A stretch of 64,000 bases of DNA from Palsa-1150 sp964531095 (GTDB lineage Bacteria; Myxococcota_A; Polyangia; Polyangiales; Polyangiaceae). The notes under the pieces were generated by a model, which was given only the letters and a program-made list of their open reading frames with translations, was not told the DNA's origin and did not search any database. The stretch's first letter is position 1. Each line of letters begins with the position of its first letter. Of the stretch, positions 26,136 through 34,140 are shown in pieces. The translations under genes and the position numbers were made by a program. The stretch spans positions 35,661-99,660 of the forward strand of contig CAZHED010000020.1 of the NCBI GenBank assembly GCA_964531095.1, in the 5' to 3' direction.

Positions 26136-26266
26136 CATCGGCCTCCTCGCGAAGGGTGCGAAGGGTGGAAGATGGGCGCGCGGCGGAAAAAGGCCAACTT
26201 TCGCGAGCCGTCGCGGGCGGGAAAAGCACAACGAAACGAGCGACCGGACCCGTTTTGCGACACGGA

Positions 26267-26296
26267 TCGACAGCCGGTCATCGGAGCATTATATAG
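26267..26296 (+). promoter_or_regulatory. Candidate sigma-70-type promoter of the trxA run
   Basis: A TCGACA hexamer at 26267-26272 (one mismatch from the consensus -35) is followed after 17 bases by TATATA at 26290-26295 in an AT-rich patch that stands out from the GC-rich surroundings. The trxA ATG is 23 bases downstream. The -10 match is partial (four of six), so this is a sequence-based candidate only. Confidence 0.45.
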
Positions 26297-26317
26297 ACAA
26301 CGCGGAGAGTAGAGCCC

Positions 26318-26641
26318 ATGGCTGGTCCTAACGTTCTCGAAATCAACGACCTGAACTTCGACACGGAAGTGCTCAAGTCGCCCATACCCTTTCTCCTCGA
26401 CTTCAGCGCCGTCTGGTGCACGCCCTGCAAGGCGCTTCAGCCGATCGTCGAGAAGCTCGCCGACGAGTACAAGGGCAAGGCCCGCGTCGGCAAGCTCGAC
26501 ATCGACGACTCACCGGGCGTGGCCAGCAAGTTCGGCATCCGCGGTGTCCCGACCGTGCTCGTCTTCAAGGACGGCAAGGTGTCTGGTACTCACGTCGGCG
26601 TCACCAGCAAGGAGAATCTCGTCAAGCTCCTCGGGGTGTGA
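26318..26641 (+). CDS. trxA: Thioredoxin with WCTPC active site
   Basis: A 107-residue single-domain thioredoxin without signal peptide. The active site is WCTPC (FSAVWCTPCKALQPIVEKL), a natural variant of WCGPC in which Gly is replaced by Thr; this can shift the redox potential. The buried Asp is at LLDFS, and the cis-Pro loop GIRGVPTVLVFKDGK is canonical. It would reduce protein disulfides in the cytoplasm using thioredoxin reductase, which is not encoded nearby. A kinase gene starts 30 bases after its stop and a phosphoesterase overlaps that kinase, so the three may share the promoter seen just upstream. Several thioredoxins are usual in myxobacterial genomes, so this need not be the major one. 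Confidence 0.95.
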   Translation: MAGPNVLEINDLNFDTEVLKSPIPFLLDFSAVWCTPCKALQPIVEKLADEYKGKARVGKLDIDDSPGVASKFGIRGVPTVLVFKDGKVSGTHVGVTSKENLVKLLGV

Positions 26642-26671
26642 GGGCGTCGATGCGCCAGCCTCGGCGCCGCC

Positions 26672-28747
26672 ATGCAGCCGGTTGAACCGCGACTCATCGC
26701 ACTGCGCGATTGGCTGCCGGGTCAGGTGCTGCGTGGAACGCGCGGTGGGCAATACCACATTCGCGAGCGGGTCGGAGAGGGCGGGCAGGGCTGGGTCTTC
26801 AGCGCGAGCTGGGACGAGCCGGGCGGCTACGTCGTCATCGTCAAGGTGCTCCGGCCCGACGCCGTCACCTCCGAATCGCTGGTGAGGTTCGAGCGCGAAG
26901 CCCAGGTCCTGCGGATGCTCGGGCAGGCGCCTCGGCCCAACCCGCACGTCGTCCGCTTTTTCGACCATGCCACCGCCCGCCTTTCTCCGCCGTCTGGGGG
27001 CGATCCGATCGACTTGCCATTCACCGTGCTCGAGTACGTGCGCGGGCCCACGCTCGAGCACATCCTGGAGCGGAGCCGTGGCGTGGGGCTGGCGCTCGAC
27101 CGCACGCGCCGGATCGCTCGCCAGGTGGTGCTCGCCCTCGAGGACGTACACGCGCACAAGGTGGTCCATCGCGACCTCAAGCCGTCCAACGTTCTGCTCG
27201 CGACCGAGGGGGAGGCAGAAGTCGCCAAGGTCACCGATTTCGGACTGGTGAAGCTCGTCGACATCGGTCTGGGACGAACGACAGCGCTCGCCGGGGCGAC
27301 GCTCGGCTACGCGCCGCCCGAACAGTTCGAGCAGGGGAATCGGCGGGTGAGTGCCCGGACCGACGTCTTCTCTTTCGCCGCGATGCTCTACGAGATGCTG
27401 ACCGGTGTGAAGGCGTTTCCATACGGCGACGGAGAGAACCCGCTGGTGGTCGTAACCAGGCTCCTGAACGGCTCTCGACCGAGCCTGGCCGGCTCGCGGG
27501 GCGTGCTCCCGCGCGAGCTCGCGATGCGTCCCGATCTCGTCGAGCGCATCGACGCGCTGATCCTTCGGGCCACCGCGGCCGAGCCGGGCGAGCGGCAAGC
27601 GTCGATCGGGGCGCTTTGGGGCGGGATCGAGCCGCTGCTTCGCGAGGCGTCCCTTCGACCTTCGCCGCCCCACGGGATCGCCGCTACGGCGATCGACCTG
27701 CCGACTCCACCTCCCGCCGCCTCGCGCCCGGGCTGGGCGGCGCCGCCCGCTCGCGAGTCGGTCGACGCGAAGTCGCATCCCTCGAGGGCGCCCGCCGAGC
27801 CCGACGTGGAGTGCGCGCCCCCCGCCGCGTGGAAGTGGCGCGTGCGCATTCCGCCCGTGGGAGCCGAGGCCGTACGCGCGGCCGTCTTCGATGCCGGCGG
27901 CGACATGGCGGTGGCCGTCGGGGCGACGGGCCTTCTGGTATGGGAAACGTCGGGGTGGAAGCGATCACCGGTTCTCTCCGAGAGCGATACGCGCCACGTG
28001 CGCGGATTGGCATGGTTGCGCCCGGGCGAGCTCATCGCGTTCGGTGTGCGGGGTCTCGCGGCGCGCCTCGTGCCGGGTGTCGGTCTCGAGAGCTGGCCCG
28101 TCCCCGACCGCGACTTGACGTTCCGCGGCGCGCACGTCGATGCCCCCGGCACGATGGTCACATTGGTCGGCGAGCGTCCGGCCCATCGGGCAGCGCATGG
28201 GGGAGCCCAAGGCCTTCCGACCATCGGCGTCATCGCCCAGTTCGCGCGGGGCACGGTGGCGCTGCTCTCCGACGTTCCCGCGTGCGGCCGGTTGCGCGGC
28301 GTGACGCGGCTGCGCGCAGGAGAGATAGTCGGATGTGGCGATTCGGGCGCATTGGTTCGCGTCGAGCTGGGCATGCCCGAGCATCTCGGTTCGATTTGCG
28401 GGGGGCATTTGCGGGCGATTGCGGCGCTCGGCGACGGTGCCATCACCGTCGGCGCGGGGGGCCACGCGCTCTCGCTCTCGTCGCGGTTGCAGGCCCAGTT
28501 GGAGGCGGTGCAGACTACGCGCGACCTGCTCGCGTTGGCCGTCGACTCGAGGGGGGTCGCGTGGGCCGGTTCGGCGCAGGCGCGGCTCCTTCGCCGTACC
28601 GCGGGCAGCTGGGTCCGGATGAGCTCCGAGCTGGGACTGTCGTCTTCGATCGTCGCGCTGTGGGCTGCCCCTCGCAACGTGCGGGCGATATGCGATGACG
28701 GCGCGGTCATCGAAGGAATCGTCGCGGATGACCACGTCGACCGCTGA
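26672..28747 (+). CDS. Ser/Thr protein kinase with C-terminal propeller-like domain
   Basis: A 691-residue Hanks-type kinase. The catalytic domain covers residues about 20-320: glycine loop VGEGGQGWVFSA, Lys in VVIVKVLRP, HRDLKPSN near residue 167, DFG in KVTDFGLVKL near 189 and GYAPPEQF in place of APE. All catalytic residues are present. A Pro-rich linker (about 335-385) leads to a C-terminal region of about 300 residues with repeated strand patterns (AVAVGATGLLVWETSG, IVGCGDSGALVRVELG, AITVGAGGHALSLSS, GVAWAGSAQARLLRR). This looks like a WD40/PQQ-style propeller. No transmembrane helix was seen, so it is a cytosolic kinase with a ligand- or partner-sensing domain. The downstream gene overlaps its end. 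Confidence 0.92.
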   Translation: MQPVEPRLIALRDWLPGQVLRGTRGGQYHIRERVGEGGQGWVFSASWDEPGGYVVIVKVLRPDAVTSESLVRFEREAQVLRMLGQAPRPNPHVVRFFDHATARLSPPSGGDPIDLPFTVLEYVRGPTLEHILERSRGVGLALDRTRRIARQVVLALEDVHAHKVVHRDLKPSNVLLATEGEAEVAKVTDFGLVKLVDIGLGRTTALAGATLGYAPPEQFEQGNRRVSARTDVFSFAAMLYEMLTGVKAFPYGDGENPLVVVTRLLNGSRPSLAGSRGVLPRELAMRPDLVERIDALILRATAAEPGERQASIGALWGGIEPLLREASLRPSPPHGIAATAIDLPTPPPAASRPGWAAPPARESVDAKSHPSRAPAEPDVECAPPAAWKWRVRIPPVGAEAVRAAVFDAGGDMAVAVGATGLLVWETSGWKRSPVLSESDTRHVRGLAWLRPGELIAFGVRGLAARLVPGVGLESWPVPDRDLTFRGAHVDAPGTMVTLVGERPAHRAAHGGAQGLPTIGVIAQFARGTVALLSDVPACGRLRGVTRLRAGEIVGCGDSGALVRVELGMPEHLGSICGGHLRAIAALGDGAITVGAGGHALSLSSRLQAQLEAVQTTRDLLALAVDSRGVAWAGSAQARLLRRTAGSWVRMSSELGLSSSIVALWAAPRNVRAICDDGAVIEGIVADDHVDR

Positions 28748-29960
28748 GAGCGGCTTCGATCACGAGGCACGGCCCTCGCGGCGTCGGCGCGCGCGGGTGT
28801 CGAAGTTCCTGCGCGCGCTCGTGGCGGCGACCATCGCCGTGCATGTTCCGGTGTGGCTCGGGGTCGCCGAGCTGGCCCGGCGAGTCTCGCCGCATCTCGG
28901 CGGCCTGCCCGTGCCTTCGCCAACGGTCATCGGGGGCGCGTGGGCCCTCCTGGGCGTCGTCCTGTTCATCGGGCGCGCGCGCGCAGGGATGCCCGATCGA
29001 AGAAGGCACGCGGCGATCGTCCGCGTGGTCGACGTTCCGTACTTCATTCACTGGTGCGCGGCGGTCTGGGCGTTCATTCCCTCGGTCGTCGCGACGATCG
29101 TGATCCCGGCCGTCGACGCCGTGCGCGGGCTTCCGCTTCACCTGCCGATGGGCTGGTACATGGGCAGCTATCTCTCCGGGCTCGTGGTCTGCGGGTACGG
29201 CATCTTGGTGCGCCGGCGGTGGCTGCGCGTGGTCGAGCGCGACGTACCCGTCCCCGGGCTCGACCCGCGGTTCGACGGTTTACGCATTGCCCAGCTTTCC
29301 GACCTGCACGTCGGCACGCTTACGCCGAAGTCCTGGGGGCTCGCCTGGTCGCGCGCTGCGAACGGCTGCGCGCCCGACTTGGCGGTCGTGACGGGCGACA
29401 TGATCACGAGCGGGACCGACTATCACGGCGATGTGGCGGAGGTCATCGGCGCGCTTCGCGCCAAGCTCGGTGTCTTCGCCTCGATGGGCAATCACGACTA
29501 TTTCGGCGAGGGCGAACCGCTCATCTCCTTGCTCCGCGAACGAAACGTGCGCGTTCTACGAAACGAAGGGGTCGTCATCGATCGCGGCGGCGCGACGCTC
29601 TGGCTCGCGGCCATCGACGACACCTGGACCCGCAGAGACGACCTCGCCCGCGCGCTCCGCGATCGGCCCCCCGGCGCGATGGCGGTGCTTCTCGCGCACG
29701 ACCCGGATCGTTTCGACCAGGCCGCCGATGCGGGGGTCGAGGTCGTCCTCAGCGGTCACACGCATGGCGGGCAGATCGCCGTGCCCTTCGCTGCGCGCGC
29801 CCTCGGGCTGGCCAACTTCGCGCACCGCTACCGGCTCGGCTTCTACCGGCGGGGGCGATCGACGCTCCACGTGAGCCCGGGCCTAGGAACGACCGGGCCG
29901 CCGCTGCGCCTCGGCGTCGCGCCCGAGGTGACCATTTTGGTCTTGCGCGTCGCGCGGTGA
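28728..29960 (+). CDS. Membrane-anchored calcineurin-like metallophosphoesterase
   Basis: Starting at the ATG 28728 (20-base overlap with the kinase) gives 410 residues; an upstream in-frame start at 28695 is less likely. Four hydrophobic segments occupy residues about 25-150 (FLRALVAATIAVHVPVWLG, VIGGAWALLGVVLFIG, WCAAVWAFIPSVVATIVI, MGSYLSGLVVCGYGI). The catalytic domain follows with the full set of metal motifs: AQLSDLHVGT near residue 190, VVTGDMITSG, SMGNHDYFG near 254, LLAHDPD and SGHTHGGQI near 343. This is the YaeI-like arrangement; YaeI has phosphodiesterase activity, and UDP-diacylglucosamine hydrolases share the fold. The substrate is not determined. It is the last gene of the trxA-kinase run. 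Confidence 0.92.
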   Translation: MTTSTAESGFDHEARPSRRRRARVSKFLRALVAATIAVHVPVWLGVAELARRVSPHLGGLPVPSPTVIGGAWALLGVVLFIGRARAGMPDRRRHAAIVRVVDVPYFIHWCAAVWAFIPSVVATIVIPAVDAVRGLPLHLPMGWYMGSYLSGLVVCGYGILVRRRWLRVVERDVPVPGLDPRFDGLRIAQLSDLHVGTLTPKSWGLAWSRAANGCAPDLAVVTGDMITSGTDYHGDVAEVIGALRAKLGVFASMGNHDYFGEGEPLISLLRERNVRVLRNEGVVIDRGGATLWLAAIDDTWTRRDDLARALRDRPPGAMAVLLAHDPDRFDQAADAGVEVVLSGHTHGGQIAVPFAARALGLANFAHRYRLGFYRRGRSTLHVSPGLGTTGPPLRLGVAPEVTILVLRVAR

Positions 29961-29962
29961 CG

Positions 29963-32500
29963 TCATTTCCCCCAGTCCCCCGCGTCCACCCACTCCATTC
30001 GAGCGAGCGGCTCGTCGGCGCGATACACGAGCAGCGGCGCGAGCGCACGGGCGAGACCAACCACCGCCGGCGGAAGGGTCTCCAGCGGCGTTGGGGCGCG
30101 GCCTCCAACCCCAGCCGCGTCGATGGCGAGTTCGAGGAGAGACTTGGTCTCCAGCGGCGCCTCCTCGATGGGAGCATCGGCCGGGAGCGACGCCGCCGTG
30201 CGCGCAGCCTCGAGCGCCTCGCGCATCCCGCCGAGATGGTCGACGAGTCCCTTGCCGATCGCCTGCTGCCCGGTCCACACGCGACCTCGGCCGACCGCGT
30301 CGACCTGTTCTTTCGTCATGCCGCGCCCCTGGCTCACCCGCTCGAGAAACGTGGCGTAGAACTGCTCGACCTTGCGGTGCAGCTCCTGCTCCTCGTCCGG
30401 AGTGAAGCCCCGAAAAAGAGACTCCGCGTCGGCACGCGGCGCGGTCTTGTACGTGTCGATCGTCACGCCGATCTTGCCGAGCAATCCGCTCACGTCTGCC
30501 TTCCCATAGAAGACGCCGATGGAACCGGTGATCGTGAGGGGCAGCGCAAAGATGTTCTTGCTCGCGCTGGCCACGTAGTAGCCGCCGCTCGCCGCGAGGG
30601 TCCCCATCGATACGATCAGCGGCTTGGCCTTTCCGAGCAAAACCAGCTCTCGCCACATCACGTCGCTGGCGAGCGATGATCCGCCCGGGCTCTCGATCCG
30701 AAGGACGACCGCCCGCACGGTGGAGTCCTCCCGAAGCTGCTTGATCGTCTCGGCCATCGAGTACGATCCCACGAGGCGCATGTCGAGGAGCGGGATGTGC
30801 TGAGACCGGCCGTCGACGATGTCACCGTCCAGGTAAAGAATGGCGATTTTTGGGGGCGCGTCGAAAGCCTCGGCCGCCATCGTCTCGTCCTCGTACTTCA
30901 CGTATTGGACGTCGTGTCCCACGAGCTCTTTCGTCGCTCGCTCCAGCTCGTCGTCGAACGCGACCCCGTCGAGGAAGCCAGCGGCCCTGGCCTCGGAAGC
31001 AACGAACGGCCCCTTGCGTGTCTCCTCCCGGACGTGCTCCTCGCTCAAATGCCGATAGAGCGACATATTGCGCACGAAGACGGCCTCTTGGTTGCGCAAG
31101 AGATCTTCGTAGTCGGCGGCGGCGACGGGGCCAGCGTGGTCGTTCGTGAATTGCTCCGGAGCCGATTTGTGCGGCCCGACGCGGATGAACTCGGCCCGAA
31201 CGCCGATCTTGTCGAGTAGCCCCTTGAGGTAGATGTACTGCGACGCGAGCCCCGCGTATCGTACGCCGCCCGCCGGGGTGACCACCACGCGGTCTGCGTT
31301 GGCGCACACGTAGAGCGCTTTGGCCCCCGCGTCCTCGAACGAGCACAAGACTTTCTTGTGGCGCGCCCGGAGCACCCGGAGCGCGTCGGCCAGCTCCTCG
31401 GCGTGCGCGAACGAGCTCGCCGGCTCGGCGCGAAGGACCAGGGTGACAGCCTCCGTGTTGCGCTCTGCCGCCAGCGCCCACAGCTTTCGCAAGAGCGCCA
31501 CGTGCCCGCGCGCCGACGGCGTGCTCTCCAGGCGGATCCACACCGCCCGAGTGGGGCGGGGGAGCCCGGGCTGCGTGTAGCCAGCGATGGAAGCAGTGAC
31601 GTACTCGCCCACCGTTCCGTTTTGGCCGAGGCCGTTGCCAAAGAGCGCGCCTCCGCCGGCGCCCAGGCCGGCAAAATGAAGCTCGAGCCCCGCGGTGCCG
31701 ACGACGCCTCGACGCGAGTCGTTCGGCAGGTGTGCCACTTCGACCCCACCGAGCAGCCGCCCGAAAGCCGGTACGTCGACCCCGAGCGTCGCCCGCGGGG
31801 TCCACTGGTCGGATCCCTGCCAGTATTGGAGCTCGAGGCCGATGTCGACGTTGCGACGGCCGGTCGGTCGCAACGCCATCGCCAGCGTGTACCGGGCGTC
31901 GAGCACGGGCAGGTCTTCGCGGGCCGGCGCCGGGATCGGCGTCGAGCTCGGCCGATTGAAGTCACGCGCGACCGCCGCAAAGCCGAAGTGCGGGTCCGGC
32001 CGCCACGACAGGGCGGCACTGATCCCGAACAGGCCATCGACGTAAGCATTTTGGGAGTACGAGCGCTCGAGAGAGACGCCGAACGCCGCGTGCTCGCCGA
32101 TGCGCCCCGCGAGCCCCCACGTGACCCACACGTAGTCGAAGTCCCGGTACGGGAAGCCGACGCCGATCCCCGGCGCGCCCCAAGGTGGCTGCACGAGATC
32201 GACCCGGAGCCCCGTCGAAAGGCCGAATAGCAGCGGGGTCGCCGCTTGCCAGGCATGGCCGCAGCCCACTTTGATGGCATCGTCCGGGCAATTCACCCAG
32301 GTCCATCGGATCTCGGGCGCCGGCAGCCACGCGAGGTTCGCGGGGTTGAGAACGATGGCATCGGACGTGTCATCCGACGCGACGCTGCGGCCCGGGGTCG
32401 CGACGTGCTCGGCGCTCGTGGGCAAAGGGTCCGCGAGCGCGCGCCGCTCCGCGAGGCCCACGAGTGCGACGAGGAGGGAGCCGATCGTGCGTGCGCGCAT
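29963..32500 (-). CDS. sppA: SppA-type signal peptide peptidase with N-terminal outer-membrane-like domain
   Basis: The 845-residue protein is far longer than E. coli SppA (618). It has a cleavable-looking signal peptide (IGSLLVALVGLAERRALA) and no later membrane helix. Residues about 25-320 look like an outer-membrane barrel: AIVLNPANLAWLP resembles the start of FadL/PorV-type proteins, followed by alternating strands. Residues about 325-560 and 575-790 are the paired SppA (ClpP-fold) domains. The general-base Lys is in GPHKSAPEQF near residue 445 and the nucleophilic Ser in TLAASGGYYVASA near residue 638, so the Ser-Lys dyad is intact. SppA degrades cleaved signal peptides in the membrane; this version should be periplasmic or outer-membrane-associated. 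It converges on the phosphoesterase, with two bases between. Confidence 0.9.
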   Translation of the reverse strand: MRARTIGSLLVALVGLAERRALADPLPTSAEHVATPGRSVASDDTSDAIVLNPANLAWLPAPEIRWTWVNCPDDAIKVGCGHAWQAATPLLFGLSTGLRVDLVQPPWGAPGIGVGFPYRDFDYVWVTWGLAGRIGEHAAFGVSLERSYSQNAYVDGLFGISAALSWRPDPHFGFAAVARDFNRPSSTPIPAPAREDLPVLDARYTLAMALRPTGRRNVDIGLELQYWQGSDQWTPRATLGVDVPAFGRLLGGVEVAHLPNDSRRGVVGTAGLELHFAGLGAGGGALFGNGLGQNGTVGEYVTASIAGYTQPGLPRPTRAVWIRLESTPSARGHVALLRKLWALAAERNTEAVTLVLRAEPASSFAHAEELADALRVLRARHKKVLCSFEDAGAKALYVCANADRVVVTPAGGVRYAGLASQYIYLKGLLDKIGVRAEFIRVGPHKSAPEQFTNDHAGPVAAADYEDLLRNQEAVFVRNMSLYRHLSEEHVREETRKGPFVASEARAAGFLDGVAFDDELERATKELVGHDVQYVKYEDETMAAEAFDAPPKIAILYLDGDIVDGRSQHIPLLDMRLVGSYSMAETIKQLREDSTVRAVVLRIESPGGSSLASDVMWRELVLLGKAKPLIVSMGTLAASGGYYVASASKNIFALPLTITGSIGVFYGKADVSGLLGKIGVTIDTYKTAPRADAESLFRGFTPDEEQELHRKVEQFYATFLERVSQGRGMTKEQVDAVGRGRVWTGQQAIGKGLVDHLGGMREALEAARTAASLPADAPIEEAPLETKSLLELAIDAAGVGGRAPTPLETLPPAVVGLARALAPLLVYRADEPLARMEWVDAGDWGK

Positions 32501-32581
32501 TGGGGGAGCCGAGAATAAACGATCGCGGTCGCGCTACCACCTTTCGTCGCGCGCGATTTCGGCGGTCCACCGGCTCTCGGT

Positions 32582-33766
32582 CTAAATCATCCCGCGAGCG
32601 ACGGCCACAGCCCGGATGTCGTCGCGCCGGCGGGCGAGCTCTTCGTGGTCCTTCACCGGCAAAAACCGCGACGTCGCTCCTTCGCGCGGAACGCGCACGT
32701 AGACGGCGGACATCGCGCCGGTCAACTCTTGAAGAAGCCGCTCGAACTGCACGGCGACGCGGTCGCCCACCTTCTTTTCGACCTCGCACCAGCTCCAAGG
32801 CACCTGCGTGTGCAGCAGCGCCTCGGCGCGCACGAGGAATGTGTTCGTGTTGAAGACCCGCACGCGTGCCGCATCGAACCCCTCCGGCAGCCGGAACTCC
32901 TCGAGCACTTGTAGTCGGCGAACGGCGCGCCCTTGGCGATCCCGCGCGTCGGCCCACACGGGAATTCCACCGCGGTCGCCGGCGACTTTCGGCGTGACCT
33001 CCACCATGAGGTCAGCCGGCTGTTCGATGAACCAACCGAGGAGCGCCGCATCGATCGACGCGCCGAGATTGTCGAGGTTGGCAATCCAGACGAACTCGCC
33101 GCCGCCCGCGACGAACTCGGAGAGCAACCCCGAACGCCGCAGAGCGTCCGGCAAGTCGCCGTGGCCCGTGGCGTAAGTGCTGGGACTTCCGTCTTCTCGG
33201 CGCAGAAGATGCCCGTCTTGCGTGAGGCGCAACCCGAGATCTTGCATGAACGTCGCGACGGAAGGCCCTGCGCCGCGCCTCGCGAGCTCGTCGCGAATGG
33301 CCGCGTCGGTTCCTTCGCTGGTCATGAGCCACAACGGCACTGGGGCGCCCGCGCGTTTGGACCAAGTCGCGTTCTCTCGCAGGCGCAGATCGAGGAACGT
33401 GTGCCCGTCGAGCGCCTCGACCAGCGCTTTGACGACGCCGCCCATGCGCGTCGCCATCCCGCCCGCCATCACACAAAAGGCGAGCTTGCGGTCTCGGATC
33501 GCCGCAAGCCCCGAGGCGGCGAGGCGCCCGTAATCGGGTGCGTCGGGCCCCGGCGCGTCGGTGACGTCGTCCGCGCGGGGTGGCTCGACGACTCCACGAA
33601 CTCGATTGCGCTCGTCGCGTCCGGCGGTCGCCTCGCCGCGAGCGCGGGCTTGGAGCGGTGTCGCCAGCGCAACCAGGCGCTCCGGGTCGAACCCCGCGGC
33701 GTCCAGCTTCGCGCGGATCGGTGGAGGAAGGTGCGCGATTTCTGATCGAAGTTCGCTGTCGCTCAT
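32582..33766 (-). CDS. UDP-sugar pyrophosphorylase-family nucleotidyltransferase
   Basis: With the start at 33766 (MSDSELRSEIAHLPP) the protein has 394 residues; an ATG at 33847 would overlap the divergent lipoprotein. The eukaryotic-type UTP-glucose-1-phosphate/UDP-GlcNAc pyrophosphorylase fold is recognisable. The nucleotide loop is CVMAGGMATRMGG near residue 100, followed by FLDLRLREN, PLWLMTSEGTD, ATGHGDLPDAL (compare the family's P-x-G-H-G-D-xx), EFVWIANLDNLGA and EFRLPEGFDAARVRVFNTNTFLV. It would make a UDP-sugar from UTP and a sugar-1-phosphate. The sugar is uncertain. In the loop, the K/R usually following the GGMATRMG stretch appears as VVKALV. The gene stands alone between sppA and a small lipoprotein. 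Confidence 0.85.
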   Translation of the reverse strand: MSDSELRSEIAHLPPPIRAKLDAAGFDPERLVALATPLQARARGEATAGRDERNRVRGVVEPPRADDVTDAPGPDAPDYGRLAASGLAAIRDRKLAFCVMAGGMATRMGGVVKALVEALDGHTFLDLRLRENATWSKRAGAPVPLWLMTSEGTDAAIRDELARRGAGPSVATFMQDLGLRLTQDGHLLRREDGSPSTYATGHGDLPDALRRSGLLSEFVAGGGEFVWIANLDNLGASIDAALLGWFIEQPADLMVEVTPKVAGDRGGIPVWADARDRQGRAVRRLQVLEEFRLPEGFDAARVRVFNTNTFLVRAEALLHTQVPWSWCEVEKKVGDRVAVQFERLLQELTGAMSAVYVRVPREGATSRFLPVKDHEELARRRDDIRAVAVARGMI

Positions 33767-33821
33767 TGGCGGCCCCGCGGCGCCCAGGTGGTAAGCTTCC
33801 GGGTGCCGAGCGGCTCTTAGC

Positions 33822-34139
33822 ATGAACAAGGCTCTCTTCACGGGCATCTGGATCGCCGCCGCGCTCGCCGCCGGGTGCGTGGTGACGGCAGGTCCGGCGC
33901 CCTTCGGGGGGGTCGTCGCCGTGAGCGGGCCACCGCCAGAGCCGGTACAGGAGCCGCGCCCTCCGGCGGTCCGGCCGCGGGCCGTTTGGGTCGCCGGCTA
34001 CTGGCATTGGACCGGGATGCAGTACACGTGGATTCCGGGGCACTGGGAAGCGGGGCCGCCGGGAGCGCGCTGGCGAGCGCCTCGGTACCTGCTGCGGGAC
34101 GGCATCTACTATTACGAGCCCGGCGGGTGGCTGCGGTAA
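33822..34139 (+). CDS. Small YXWGXW-repeat lipoprotein
   Basis: A 105-residue lipoprotein: signal MNKALFTGIWIAAALAAGC with a consensus lipobox AAGC. A Pro-rich spacer (PPPEPVQEPRPPAVRP) is followed by two copies of the aromatic-Gly motif that defines the BcpO-related WXXGXW/YXWGXW repeat family (WVAGYWHWTG and WIPGHWEAG). The end is aromatic too (GIYYYEPGGWLR). Such proteins are small surface or outer-membrane lipoproteins of unknown role and are often several per genome. Its stop lies one base before the stop of the convergent 486-residue lipoprotein gene, leaving no room for a separate terminator. Confidence 0.88.
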   Translation: MNKALFTGIWIAAALAAGCVVTAGPAPFGGVVAVSGPPPEPVQEPRPPAVRPRAVWVAGYWHWTGMQYTWIPGHWEAGPPGARWRAPRYLLRDGIYYYEPGGWLR

Positions 34140-34140
34140 A

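Noticed and set aside
24462..26312. Long plus-strand open frame of about 616 codons across the OmpA and acetyltransferase region
   Set aside because: It is antisense to three well-supported minus-strand genes and has Arg/Ala-rich composition without motifs; high-GC DNA produces such antisense frames routinely.
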